Shown here piece after piece: positions 8,605-16,676 of a DNA stretch of 38,996 nucleotides (the first letter of the stretch is position 1; the number at the start of each line of letters is the position of its first letter). The notes beneath the pieces are model-generated. The model was not told the origin of the DNA. It worked only from the letters and a program-made list of their open reading frames with translations, and did no database searches. The DNA comes from Oligoflexus sp. (GTDB taxonomy: Bacteria; Bdellovibrionota_B; Oligoflexia; Oligoflexales; Oligoflexaceae). The DNA is taken from the NCBI RefSeq assembly GCF_035712445.1, contig NZ_DASTAT010000077.1, positions 1 through 38,996 of the forward strand. Reading direction: 5' to 3'. Made by a program: the position numbers and the translations under genes.

Positions 8605-8864
8605 GGTTGGTCCTTCAAAGGGTTCCTTCCGTGGACGTTCTACGCGCTGCAATATTGCATATTTTTAATGCGCCACAAAGACTAGCCATCCCTAAATGGG
8701 AAACTAACAGCCGGAAGCAGGATCTTGGTGCCGCGAACCCGAATCTGGGGAAAAACGCAGCGGGCGACAGCCACTTGTTCCATGCGCCAAAACGCGACTC
8801 ACCTCGTCCTCGTTGGAAGATCAAATAGACCAGCCCCTATCTATCGCGTGCCTGCTCCAGAGCC

Positions 8865-9779
8865 TCAATCAGGATTTGCAGGTCGACTGCCAAGCTTCAC
8901 ATGATTCACCCGCTCCCCATAAAGGCAGTTTTCATCATGAAATACCTTGTCCGTCTCTTCAAGATTGCCCTTAAAACGCGGATCTTGAGGCCGTTCGTGT
9001 GAGTTCACAAAGGCCGCGAGGTCCCAGGCATCCTCATTGCTTATCGTGTTGCCTTTGCCGAGTGGCATGTTGTGCTTGATGAAAGATGCTGCGGTGTTGA
9101 CCCGATGCATGCCGGCTCCCCAATTGTAAGATTGGGCACCCCAAAGTGGAGGAAACACCATCTCACCCCTTGTCATCTGCCCCTGACCATCGGGACCGTG
9201 GCATATAGAGCAGTGATGGGTATAAAGGTTCTTGCCGTTTTCAGGAGAAGGACGGCGTGATGGCTTCGGCAGCTCCGGGTAACCGCGGCCTGGCAACTCC
9301 ATGCCGGTGGGCGCTCCTTTGGATAGCCAGTAGTTATAGGTCACCAGAGCCTTCATGGCCTCGCTGTCCAGAGCGGGGGCCTTTCCGTTCATGCTGAATT
9401 GGAAGCAGCCTTGAATTCTCTCTTCGATCGTATCCACCTTATTCGTTTTCTTTCGATAGGCCGGGTACATGGGATAGGCTGCCCAGAGGGGAGCGGAATT
9501 TGCCAGACGTCCCCGATCCAGGTGACAGTTCACGCAGCGCAGAGAATTCCCCACATTGTCTGGCAATTCTTTTGCTGTATTCATAAAAATATCCTGACCA
9601 CGACGCACCATGCGACCGAACTCCCCAGCGGGAATGTCCTTGTCATCAGGCGCTTCAAAGATAAAGACGGGACCCGGGGTCGCGCCTGGGCTTGTGACCG
9701 GGACAGGACGGGACTCTGCCGCAAAAGCCGAAGCCAGCAGTGACAGGCTCAGCATTGGATAGAGGACTATGCCTTTCAT
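8865..9779 (-). CDS. tsdA: Thiosulfate dehydrogenase TsdA, dihaem cytochrome c
   Basis: 304 residues with a signal peptide (cleavage near AFA-AE, residue 20). Two c-haem sites are seen: CVNCH (82-86) and CSICH (190-194). Between them the RIQGCFQFSMNGKAP segment places Cys125 where TsdA enzymes supply the unusual Cys ligand of the active-site haem. GNSLRCVNCHLDRG and YNYWLSKGAPTG also match the TsdA family. Known TsdA oxidises two thiosulfates to tetrathionate in the periplasm (or the reverse) and passes electrons to a cytochrome. The gene begins two bases after the stop of the c4-type cytochrome gene, so they are cotranscribed and the upstream product is its likely partner. Confidence 0.88.
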   Translation of the reverse strand: MKGIVLYPMLSLSLLASAFAAESRPVPVTSPGATPGPVFIFEAPDDKDIPAGEFGRMVRRGQDIFMNTAKELPDNVGNSLRCVNCHLDRGRLANSAPLWAAYPMYPAYRKKTNKVDTIEERIQGCFQFSMNGKAPALDSEAMKALVTYNYWLSKGAPTGMELPGRGYPELPKPSRRPSPENGKNLYTHHCSICHGPDGQGQMTRGEMVFPPLWGAQSYNWGAGMHRVNTAASFIKHNMPLGKGNTISNEDAWDLAAFVNSHERPQDPRFKGNLEETDKVFHDENCLYGERVNHVKLGSRPANPD

Positions 9780-9780
9780 A

Positions 9781-10422
9781 TTATGGCTTTCCTTTCACCG
9801 ATCCAAGATAGTTGGCGACGCTTTTAATCTCGGCGTCGGTAAGTTTATCGGCAATCACTTTCATTAATCCGTTGGGATCCCCTTTGCGGGTATTGTTTTT
9901 CCAGGCCGTAATTTGCGCCACGATATAAGTTTGAGGCTGCCAGACAATACGGGGGAACGTGGAGCCAACGCCAAGGCCGTTCGGCCCATGGCAGGAAAAG
10001 CAGGCAGGAATCCCTTTATTCCAAAGCCCGACTGTCGCAATTTTTGCTCCCAGCTCATCGGTTGACGCCTTGAACCCTTCGAGAGGTTTGGCCTCCTGAT
10101 TCGCCAGAAAAGCGGCTGTGAGGTCTGTATCCACCTCATCCATCATCTGAGCGATAGGTTGCATCACCGGATTCATCCGGACTCCACTGCGAAAATTTGC
10201 GATCTGCGTTTTGAGATATGCAGCTGGCAAGCCGGCAAGCTGCGGAAAACCTTCGTTGAGCTTGCCCTCTCCTTTTTCCCCATGACAGGGAGCGCAGGGA
10301 GTCAAGCCTTTGCCATTCCCCTGCCGCACAATGGTTGAACCATCCTGCTCACGTTCGTTTGCAAAAAAGGCTGTGGGTTTTAGAATGGCAAAGCCGACGA
10401 TGAGATATTTGAAAAGTTTCAC
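9781..10422 (-). CDS. tsdB: Dihaem cytochrome c4-like protein, probable TsdB
   Basis: 213 residues. The GTG at 10422 is chosen because GGGAGG ends six bases upstream, inside the longer TTG-started frame, and a signal peptide follows at once (cleavage near FFA-NE). Two tandem class I cytochrome domains carry CAPCHG (43-47) and CFSCHG (141-145), each with a later Met ligand (MNPVMQPIA; the second near GLMKVIA). The layout is that of cytochrome c4/TsdB. Paired with tsdA two bases downstream, it should accept electrons from thiosulfate oxidation and hand them to a terminal oxidase. A truncated ccdA-like fragment lies immediately upstream. Confidence 0.82.
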   Translation of the reverse strand: MKLFKYLIVGFAILKPTAFFANEREQDGSTIVRQGNGKGLTPCAPCHGEKGEGKLNEGFPQLAGLPAAYLKTQIANFRSGVRMNPVMQPIAQMMDEVDTDLTAAFLANQEAKPLEGFKASTDELGAKIATVGLWNKGIPACFSCHGPNGLGVGSTFPRIVWQPQTYIVAQITAWKNNTRKGDPNGLMKVIADKLTDAEIKSVANYLGSVKGKP

Positions 10423-10504
10423 AGAGTTCCTCCCAATCAATCATCAGTACATGTCCCTTTCCCAAATGCAACTGAGGCTGGCTGGCGGAGCCACACCACA
10501 GGTC

Positions 10505-10720
10505 TCAAACCAGGCCGTAGCGACTGAAAGCGCGAAGCCGGGGAAGGAAGACATCGGTGACGATGGCGACTATCAGAAGGGGAAGCACAATACCCAGGGA
10601 GAATGTTCCGAGCAGAAGAGTTCCTTCGGCCAACGAACGCCCCTGGCTTGCCACATAGGTCAGTACCCCGCCCAAGATTGTTCCCACGCAAGGCGTCCAG
10701 CTCAACCCGAAGAATCGATC
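10505..10720 (-). pseudogene. Truncated CcdA/DsbD-like membrane protein fragment
   Basis: The frame encodes about 70 residues of the CcdA/DsbD transmembrane family: FGLSWTPCVGTILGG with the active-site-type Cys, a second membrane segment, then a third and VFLPRLR. The first half of the protein (with its partner Cys) and the final segments are missing. Upstream residues in the same frame do not continue the family, and the frame stops just after the arginine-rich loop. CcdA passes reducing power across the membrane for cytochrome c maturation, which fits the neighbouring tsdBA. The piece is probably a dead remnant, perhaps cut by the element to its right. Confidence 0.65.
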
Positions 10721-10837
10721 TGCCGCATTAAAAACGTAAAGAATGCGCGCATTGTCAAGGGTTCGGCCCACTCGGCACTTGCCGACTATCTCCGCAAGCA
10801 TTCGCCCTTGAAGGTTCAACGGGAAAATCGCGTTTCG

Positions 10838-10870
10838 TGCGACCGATTTAGCAGATCAGGTGTGGTCGCA
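10838..10870. repeat. Inverted TGCGACC / GGTCGCA pair, left flank of integrase scar
   Basis: TGCGACC at 10838-10844 and its exact complement GGTCGCA at 10864-10870 are separated by 19 bases. The same heptamer recurs on the far side of the integrase remnant (11743-11840), which suggests recombinase-binding sites at the two ends of a former mobile element. Confidence 0.45.
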
Positions 10871-11219
10871 GTATGGGCTGCTCCAAGAGATGTGGACGCT
10901 TCCAGGCGACTCGGCAGCTGTCAAAATCCCTAGTTTAGGCGAAATATTCTCGGAGCCCTGATAACCCTCGGTTTGGCCACCGGCATTCTCGATGAAGCTG
11001 CGCACCGTATTCGGCGCTCTATGCCCGGGTCGGCATGTGGTCCTGGAAACGCATACGCGAGCAGCTGATCAAACGGACCGACAATCCGGAGGAAAAAAAG
11101 GTGTATGTGAACAGGATCTCACGGAAACAAAATTCCGTCTCTTTCTTCTCAACTTGTGACATTGCCTGATGGGATAGTTCTTTCTGACTTGGATGCGTGC
11201 CAGTATTATCGGGTTTTAA

Positions 11220-11736
11220 GGATTTCCAGAAATTGCTGCGCTGGATTATTCTAATGTCACTTTTGACTGGTCAAATCCGAAAGAATCGCGACTGCTGATT
11301 AGTCAGCACGCTGTTTATACGGTCGAAAAAGTTGCACTTCCCAAAGTCGAACCTGGATTTAAAAACTCAGACTCGTGTGGCGGGATAAAGGGGTTGCCAA
11401 TGTTTCCTCCTACGTTCAACGTCTTGAAGAGATTGCATGGAGATGGAGGTAAAAACGGTGGTTTTTCCCAATAGTACTGGAGATTTTTTTAGATACCATA
11501 CTGTCTATGACAGGTATAATAAGGCGTTTGAAAAGGCTAGTCTGCCAGACAAGGCCACGCATGTTTTACGCCATGGATGGTGCAGACAAATCTTTGACTC
11601 GACCAACGGTGATTACGGCATAGCCGGACAGCTGCTCGGCAACACGTTGCGAAACTCTATCGAAACCTATGCACAGCGAAAGAAAAGCGCATTAGCAACT
11701 GTGGCGCATGATAGGTGGAGTGGAGTAGGAAATTAG
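11220..11736 (+). pseudogene. Tyrosine recombinase (phage-type integrase) remnant, frameshifted
   Basis: Two frames together read as the catalytic C-terminus of a tyrosine recombinase. The first (11220-11474) has ALDYSNVTFDWSNP, PKVEPGFKNSDS and LPMFPPTFNVLKRL, features of the beta-sheet after the Arg I box. The second (from about 11461 to 11736) continues with VFPNSTGDFF, YNKAFEKASLP, the HxxR box THVLRHGW and LLGNTLRNSIETYAQ with the nucleophilic Tyr. A one-base shift in the T5-C3 run at 11462-11469 joins them. The N-terminal arm/core-binding domains and the first catalytic Arg are absent, and a stop lies at 11217. It is a dead fragment of an integrative element. Confidence 0.75.
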
Positions 11737-11742
11737 CTAGCT

Positions 11743-11840
11743 GGTCGCATTTGGTCGCAAATGGCTTCGAAAGAATGTATACAATTGTAAATATTGAGTT
11801 TTTGTGTCGCAAATAGAAAACCCATATTTTGCTTGCGACA
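11743..11840. repeat. Cluster of GGTCGCA-type sites, candidate attachment region
   Basis: GGTCGCA occurs at 11743-11749 and 11753-11759, ten bases apart (one helical turn). TGTCGCAA at 11805-11812 and its exact complement TTGCGACA at 11833-11840 form an inverted pair. The cluster directly follows the integrase stop and runs up to the sufS leader, as expected for arm/core sites of a tyrosine recombinase or an att scar. The role is inferred from position and repetition only. Confidence 0.5.
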
Positions 11841-11923
11841 GCTGGATTCCTTCGATAAATCAGGGATCTCAGTCCCAATACCGATCTGGCCTTGCCGCCC
11901 GATCACATAGAGGATGCAGCATT

Positions 11924-13117
11924 TTGAGAGCAGAATTTCCCATATTCGCCGCTCATCCAGGGCTCGTGTACCTGGACAGCGCCGCGACCAGTCAAAAGCC
12001 TCAGATCGTTATTGATCGGATGAATCGTTATTATACGGAAGAAAACGCCAACGTTCATCGCGGTGTTTACGAACTGTCCGAAACGGCCACGCGGGTCTTT
12101 GAAGGATCGCGGGCTTATATTGCCTCCGCGCTGAACGCCACGATCGAAGAAACCATTTTCACCCGTGGCACGACCGAAGCCATCAACCTGGTCGCGCAAT
12201 CGCTCGGCCAGCTCCTTCTGCAGCCTGGAGATGAAATCCTTCTGACTGTGGCGGAACATCATTCCAACATCGTACCCTGGCAGATCGTAGCCGAAAGGCA
12301 CGGAGCCAAGGTGCGGTTTATTCCGCTGAATAAGGACCGCCGCCTGGATATGCAGGAAGCGGCCCGCATGGTGAACAGCCGCACGAAAATCATGGCCTTT
12401 GCGCATATTTCGAATGTGCTCGGAATTGAGCATCCCGTGCACGATCTGATCGCCTTGGCGAAGTCGGTTGGGGCCGCGACGCTTGTCGATGGAGCCCAGG
12501 GCATCGCCCATCTGCCGGTGGATGTTCGGGTTTTGGACTGTGATTTTTATGCCTTCAGCGGGCACAAGGTTTTTGGTCCCACGGGCATTGGTGTTCTTTA
12601 CGGCCGGAAAAGCCTCCTGGATCGCATGCCGCCTTATCAAGGCGGAGGCGATATGATTGAAAAAGTGACCTTGAATGGTTCGACATGGAATTCGCTCCCG
12701 AGCAAATTTGAAGCCGGAACGCCGAATATTGCAGGCGCTGTGGGGCTGGGTGCGGCCTTTGAATTTGTGAAGGGCCTCGACCTGGGCAAGACCCTGGCGC
12801 ATGACAGGGCTTTGGGTCAGATGCTGGTGGATGAGATCAAACGCAGCTTTCCCAAGATGAATCTGATGATCGAGCCGGGCCCGGATTGGATCGGGCTTGT
12901 GACCATGGCGCATGAATTCATTCACCCGCATGATCTGGCTGCGATCTGCGACACAGATCAGGTTTGCATCCGCGCCGGGCATCACTGCGCCCAGCCTTTG
13001 ATGGAGATATTCGGTGTGCCCGCCACGGCTCGGGTCGCGCCTTTCCTTTACAATGATGAGAACGACATCGACCGCTTCGTGGCTGCCCTGCACAAAGCGG
13101 AAAAACTTTTCGCTTGA
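11924..13117 (+). CDS. sufS: Cysteine desulfurase SufS
   Basis: 397 residues from a TTG at 11924, with AGAGGA about nine bases upstream. A longer in-frame GTG start at 11804 would add about 40 residues encoded by the recombination-site region, so it was rejected. The chain starts RAEFPIFAAHPGLVYLDSAATSQKP as in SufS/CsdA. HHSNIVPW, DGAQGIAH and SGHKVFGPTG with the PLP Lys215 are present. RAGHHCAQPLM gives the persulfide Cys355, typical of group II (SufS) enzymes. It releases sulfur from cysteine for Fe-S cluster assembly. It is followed ten bases later by sufU. The sufBCD genes are not in the window. Confidence 0.92.
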   Translation: MRAEFPIFAAHPGLVYLDSAATSQKPQIVIDRMNRYYTEENANVHRGVYELSETATRVFEGSRAYIASALNATIEETIFTRGTTEAINLVAQSLGQLLLQPGDEILLTVAEHHSNIVPWQIVAERHGAKVRFIPLNKDRRLDMQEAARMVNSRTKIMAFAHISNVLGIEHPVHDLIALAKSVGAATLVDGAQGIAHLPVDVRVLDCDFYAFSGHKVFGPTGIGVLYGRKSLLDRMPPYQGGGDMIEKVTLNGSTWNSLPSKFEAGTPNIAGAVGLGAAFEFVKGLDLGKTLAHDRALGQMLVDEIKRSFPKMNLMIEPGPDWIGLVTMAHEFIHPHDLAAICDTDQVCIRAGHHCAQPLMEIFGVPATARVAPFLYNDENDIDRFVAALHKAEKLFA

Positions 13118-13127
13118 GCACGCGTGG

Positions 13128-13574
13128 ATGAAAAAATCTCAGGACCCGGAATTTAAAGCGATCATCATTGATCACTATAAGAAGCCTCGTTTTTTCGGCA
13201 AGCCAGAGAGCGTGCGTTTTGCAGCCGAGGAGCACAATCGAACCTGTGGCGATCACGTTGAACTGTACCTGACGGAAGGGGCAGAACCGGGGAGCGGGAG
13301 CTTTCAGTTCACGGGGGCTGGCTGCTCGCTTTGCATTGCCAGCGCCTCGCTGATGACCACGCTTTTGCAGAGTGTGTCGCTGGACGCGGCACGGGACTGT
13401 CTGGAGCATTTTCAACGAGTCAGCCGCGAGGGTGTGGATCCGAATGCGGACAGCGTCTGGCAGATCTTTGATGGGCTTCGTGATTATCCGGTCAGGTCGC
13501 GTTGCGTGCGTTTACCGTGGCAGGCGCTGGAGAAGATTTTAGGGCAATGGTCTGAGGCAGGGGCAACTTCATGA
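13128..13574 (+). CDS. sufU: SufU-like sulfur acceptor / Fe-S assembly protein
   Basis: 148 residues. The family pattern is clear: IIIDHYKKPRFFG at the N-terminus, NRTCGDHVELYL (Cys40, Asp42), GAGCSLCIASASLMT (Cys66) and SRCVRLPWQAL (Cys126). In SufU, three Cys and the Asp bind zinc and take the persulfide from SufS by ligand swap. Here a further Cys69 (CSLC) lies beside the second ligand; most homologues have Ser or Met there. The start codon follows the sufS stop by ten bases with only a weak ribosome site, so coupling is likely. Its stop overlaps the Rieske gene by four bases (ATGA). Confidence 0.88.
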   Translation: MKKSQDPEFKAIIIDHYKKPRFFGKPESVRFAAEEHNRTCGDHVELYLTEGAEPGSGSFQFTGAGCSLCIASASLMTTLLQSVSLDAARDCLEHFQRVSREGVDPNADSVWQIFDGLRDYPVRSRCVRLPWQALEKILGQWSEAGATS

Positions 13575-13882
13575 GTGAATGGATTGCGGTCGGAGCCCTG
13601 AAGGATATGCCCGAGAATGTTATCATTCCTTTCTCGCATGCTGCAGAGGATTATATTTTGATTCGACGCGGGGACGAGGTCACGGCCTTTGTCGATCTAT
13701 GTTCCCATCAGGAGATAAAACTCTCGGAATTCGGTGAGATTCAGCAGGGAGTTTTGATCTGTCACGCGCATGGGGCGGCGTTTGATTGCCATGACGGGAA
13801 GGAACTCTGCTTTCCTGCAACGTCCCCGCTTCAGAACATTCCCACAAGATTGAGCGCGGGGCAGGTGGAGCTTTACCTTTAA
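13571..13882 (+). CDS. Rieske-type [2Fe-2S] ferredoxin
   Basis: 103 residues forming a single Rieske domain: LCSHQ (CxH) near 44-48 and CHAHG (CxxH) near 63-67. It resembles the small ferredoxins of aromatic dioxygenases (BphF type) and the Rieske proteins sometimes fused to or placed beside suf genes. It is soluble, with no signal peptide. The ATG overlaps the sufU stop (ATGA), so it is translated with the desulfurase pair. It may supply electrons to cluster assembly or repair; no oxygenase gene is nearby. No clear terminator follows. Confidence 0.85.
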   Translation: MSEWIAVGALKDMPENVIIPFSHAAEDYILIRRGDEVTAFVDLCSHQEIKLSEFGEIQQGVLICHAHGAAFDCHDGKELCFPATSPLQNIPTRLSAGQVELYL

Positions 13883-14123
13883 TTGATATGGGTCAGCTGC
13901 CTCTTTTCCTGTCGCTTGAAATAAGCCAATCATCTTCGTTCGCTATCCAAAGTAATAATTGAAGTGAGCCGTCGTCCAGGAATAAGTCCTACTTATCCTT
14001 CGAATCTCGTGGAGAAAAACGCCGGCCATTCAGCTTCGTATAGGTAAGGCCGAAAAGGCTTTTGACCCCTTTCGACTCATTAGAGGATGAGGCAAGCCAT
14101 TCAATTCGATGGAAAGGGGCGTT

Positions 14124-16658
14124 ATGAAGTCTCTGCATAACTTCACCAAAACTGTTGTTACGGCCACGGCCATGTTCGTAAGCTCAACAGCTTTGGCCAC
14201 CTCCTTCATCCAGCTGGAACCCGCAAGCAAGGCTCTTACTGTCGAAGTTGAAAACGGCAAGGTGATGCCTGAAGGCACCAAACTTCAGATCACAGGTTCC
14301 AAGAATAAATTAAAAGCAACCTATGTGTGGTTCGATCTGAGCCGCTTCTCCAACGCGAATGAAATCGAATCGGCGACGATCGGCCTTTATCCGAACAACA
14401 ATTCGGGTGACGGTACCATCTATGTGGTCAAGGCTTCAGCGCCTTGGAGTTACCGCAAGCCGAACTGGAACTGGGAAGCGGATCGGGCTTTTCTGAATGA
14501 TTATAACTGGGAATCGCGCGCGATCGGTGCGATCTCGATAGAAGGCAATGCGAACAAGAAGATGATTGAAGTTCCTATCACGGCCTATGTGAAGGAAGCG
14601 ATCAGCACGGGTAAGAACTATGGTCTGATTTTCGTGACCAGCGATGATGTTTCGGTGCAATTCGCGGAAGAAAGTGAGTATGGATTGGCTCCTGGTACTT
14701 ACCTTTCGCAAATGTCCAAAGTTCCTCTCTTGAAGGTGAAGCACGGATTCCGATGGGGAGGCATCTCGGGGTCGCAAGGTCCTGCAGGGCCTATGGGTCC
14801 TGCTGGTCCGCAAGGTCCTCAGGGTCCGCAAGGTCCCAAGGGTGATAAAGGTGACAAAGGTGATGTGGGTCCTATCGGTTTGCCCGGTCCCAAGGGTGCG
14901 ACGGGTTCTGTTGGTCCTCAGGGTCTGCAGGGTTTGAAAGGTGATGCGGGTCCCCAGGGGCCCAAGGGTGAAATGGGTGCGACCGGTCCCCAGGGTTTGA
15001 AGGGGGATAAAGGCGATAAAGGTGATGTGGGTCCTCAAGGTCCCAAGGGTGAGATTGGTGCGGTTGGTCCTCAGGGTTTGAAAGGTGATGCGGGTCCTCA
15101 AGGTCCGAAGGGTGAGATCGGTGCGACCGGTCCCCAGGGTTTGAAAGGTGATAAAGGGGACAAGGGCGACAAGGGTGAAGTTGGTCCTGCTGGTCCTCAA
15201 GGTACGCAAGGTCTTGCGGGTGAGGCTGGTCCTCAGGGTCCGCAAGGTTTGAAAGGTGAGAAGGGAGATAAAGGCGACATCGGTCCGCAAGGTCTGAAGG
15301 GTGACAAGGGTGAAGTTGGTCCCCAAGGTCTCCAGGGTGTTGCCGGTGAAATTGGTCCGCAGGGCTTGAAAGGTGACAAGGGCGATAAAGGTGATGCCGG
15401 TCCCAAAGGTGATGTTGGTCCTGCTGGTCCTCAGGGTGTTGCTGGTGAAGCAGGTCCTCAGGGTTTGAAGGGTGATAAAGGTGATACCGGTCCGCAAGGT
15501 GTTGCTGGTGAAGTTGGTCCGCAAGGTCCCAAAGGTGATATTGGTCCCGCTGGTCCTCAGGGTGTTGCTGGTGAGGCAGGTCCTCAGGGTTTGAAGGGTG
15601 ACAAGGGCGATAAAGGTGATGCCGGTGCGCAAGGTCCGCAAGGCGAAGCCGGTCCCAAAGGTGATGTTGGTCCTGCCGGCCCTCAGGGTCCGCAAGGTCT
15701 TGCTGGTGAAGCAGGTCCTCAAGGTTTGAAGGGTGACAAAGGCGATAAAGGTGACACTGGTGCGCAAGGTCCCAAAGGTGATGTTGGTCCCGCTGGTCCA
15801 CAAGGTCTTGCAGGTGAAGCAGGTCCTCAGGGTTTGAAAGGTGACAAAGGTGATACCGGTGCGCAAGGCCCTCAGGGTGTTGCGGGTGAAGTTGGTCCAC
15901 AAGGTCCAAAGGGTGATGTTGGTCCCGCTGGTCCCCAAGGTCTTGCCGGTGAAGCAGGTCCTCAGGGTTTGAAGGGTGACAAAGGCGATAAAGGTGATGC
16001 CGGTGCACAAGGTCCGCAAGGTGAAGCCGGTCCCAAAGGTGATGTTGGTCCCGCTGGTCCTCAGGGTGTTGCTGGTGAGGCAGGCCCTCAGGGTTTGAAA
16101 GGTGACAAAGGCGATAAAGGTGATGTTGGTCCATCTGGTCCACAAGGTGTTGCTGGTGAAGTTGGTCCGCAAGGTCCAAAGGGTGATGTTGGTCCCGCTG
16201 GTCCTCAAGGTCTTGCTGGTGAAGCAGGCCCTCAGGGGCTGAAGGGTGACAAAGGCGATAAAGGTGATGCCGGTGCGCAAGGTCCGCAAGGCGTTGCAGG
16301 TGAAGTTGGTCCACAAGGTCCGAAAGGTGATGTTGGTCCTGCAGGTCCACAAGGCTTGAAGGGTGATACGGGTGCGCAAGGTGTTGCAGGTCCAATCGGT
16401 CCCGCTGGTCCTCAGGGTCCACAAGGTGTTGCAGGTCCCGTTGGTCCACAAGGTGCGAAGGGTGATACGGGTCCGGCTGGTAAAGATGCGACCGTCACAA
16501 AATACGTATCAGCTGGTGATTGCAGCAGCGCGAACGCAGGAAAGATATTCTACGTGGAAGGTTCATCGAGGCTACCAGCCAGCTGGCGAGTTTGTGGATG
16601 CGTGAGCACGACATCGTGCTCCTGGTTTCAGTTGAATATGACCGCGATAACACCATAA
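14124..16658 (+). CDS. Large secreted collagen-like protein with DNRLRE-like head
   Basis: The ATG at 14124 (AAGGGG four bases upstream) is preferred over 14109. A signal peptide (about 25 residues, ending LATS) is followed by a beta-rich domain to about residue 215 that resembles DNRLRE/CBM96 modules (TYVWFDLSRF, APWSYRKPNWN, VPITAYVKEAI, a VPLLKVKHGF end). From 14769 to 16487 the protein is 191 unbroken Gly-X-Y triplets, rich in GDKGDK, GPQGPK and GLAGEA. Lys-Gly-Asp/Glu pairs are the known way bacterial collagens stabilise a triple helix without hydroxyproline. The last 57 residues form a small Cys-containing tail (CGC, SCSW). The product is probably a trimeric surface or extracellular fibre. 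The DNA is strongly repetitive. A collagen-segment lipoprotein follows 18 bases on. Confidence 0.9.
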   Translation: MKSLHNFTKTVVTATAMFVSSTALATSFIQLEPASKALTVEVENGKVMPEGTKLQITGSKNKLKATYVWFDLSRFSNANEIESATIGLYPNNNSGDGTIYVVKASAPWSYRKPNWNWEADRAFLNDYNWESRAIGAISIEGNANKKMIEVPITAYVKEAISTGKNYGLIFVTSDDVSVQFAEESEYGLAPGTYLSQMSKVPLLKVKHGFRWGGISGSQGPAGPMGPAGPQGPQGPQGPKGDKGDKGDVGPIGLPGPKGATGSVGPQGLQGLKGDAGPQGPKGEMGATGPQGLKGDKGDKGDVGPQGPKGEIGAVGPQGLKGDAGPQGPKGEIGATGPQGLKGDKGDKGDKGEVGPAGPQGTQGLAGEAGPQGPQGLKGEKGDKGDIGPQGLKGDKGEVGPQGLQGVAGEIGPQGLKGDKGDKGDAGPKGDVGPAGPQGVAGEAGPQGLKGDKGDTGPQGVAGEVGPQGPKGDIGPAGPQGVAGEAGPQGLKGDKGDKGDAGAQGPQGEAGPKGDVGPAGPQGPQGLAGEAGPQGLKGDKGDKGDTGAQGPKGDVGPAGPQGLAGEAGPQGLKGDKGDTGAQGPQGVAGEVGPQGPKGDVGPAGPQGLAGEAGPQGLKGDKGDKGDAGAQGPQGEAGPKGDVGPAGPQGVAGEAGPQGLKGDKGDKGDVGPSGPQGVAGEVGPQGPKGDVGPAGPQGLAGEAGPQGLKGDKGDKGDAGAQGPQGVAGEVGPQGPKGDVGPAGPQGLKGDTGAQGVAGPIGPAGPQGPQGVAGPVGPQGAKGDTGPAGKDATVTKYVSAGDCSSANAGKIFYVEGSSRLPASWRVCGCVSTTSCSWFQLNMTAITP
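14769..16487 (+). repeat. Internal tandem coding repeat of the collagen-like gene
   Basis: Imperfect tandem units built on nine-base Gly-X-Y codons. Higher-order blocks recur nearly identically at the base level (for example blocks around 15414, 15531, 15657, 15786 and 15915 that begin with GGTCCCGCTGGTCC-type runs and pass through GGTTTGAAGGGTGACAAAGG). Gly is almost always GGT, and the frame is unbroken. Such an array can gain or lose units by slippage or recombination and is prone to assembly error. Confidence 0.85.
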
Positions 16659-16676
16659 GTATGTGAGGAGAATTCG

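Noticed and set aside
8607..8828. Plus-strand frame of 73 codons between tsdA and the small exported gene
   Set aside because: No ribosome site or motif; the 260-base gap shows no other signal.
11016..11160. Plus-strand frame reading YARVGMWSWKRIREQL inside the scar
   Set aside because: It looks protein-like but has no start, no known family and stops soon; it may be decayed element DNA.
11804..11923. N-terminal extension of SufS from a GTG at 11804
   Set aside because: The extra residues come from the GTCGCA repeat region, do not match the family, and a TTG with a ribosome site at 11924 gives the normal SufS start.
11903..13093. Minus-strand frame of 396 codons opposite sufS
   Set aside because: sufS is clearly coding; the opposite frame has no family features.
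14436..16451. Long minus-strand frames (671 and 525 codons) opposite the collagen-like gene
   Set aside because: They are shadows of the Gly-X-Y repeat; their low-complexity Thr/Leu/Arg or Asp/His/Leu composition mirrors GGT codons, and no ribosome site or signal is present.
14769..16487. CRISPR-like appearance of the repeat array
   Set aside because: No spacers; it is an unbroken coding repeat of Gly-X-Y triplets.
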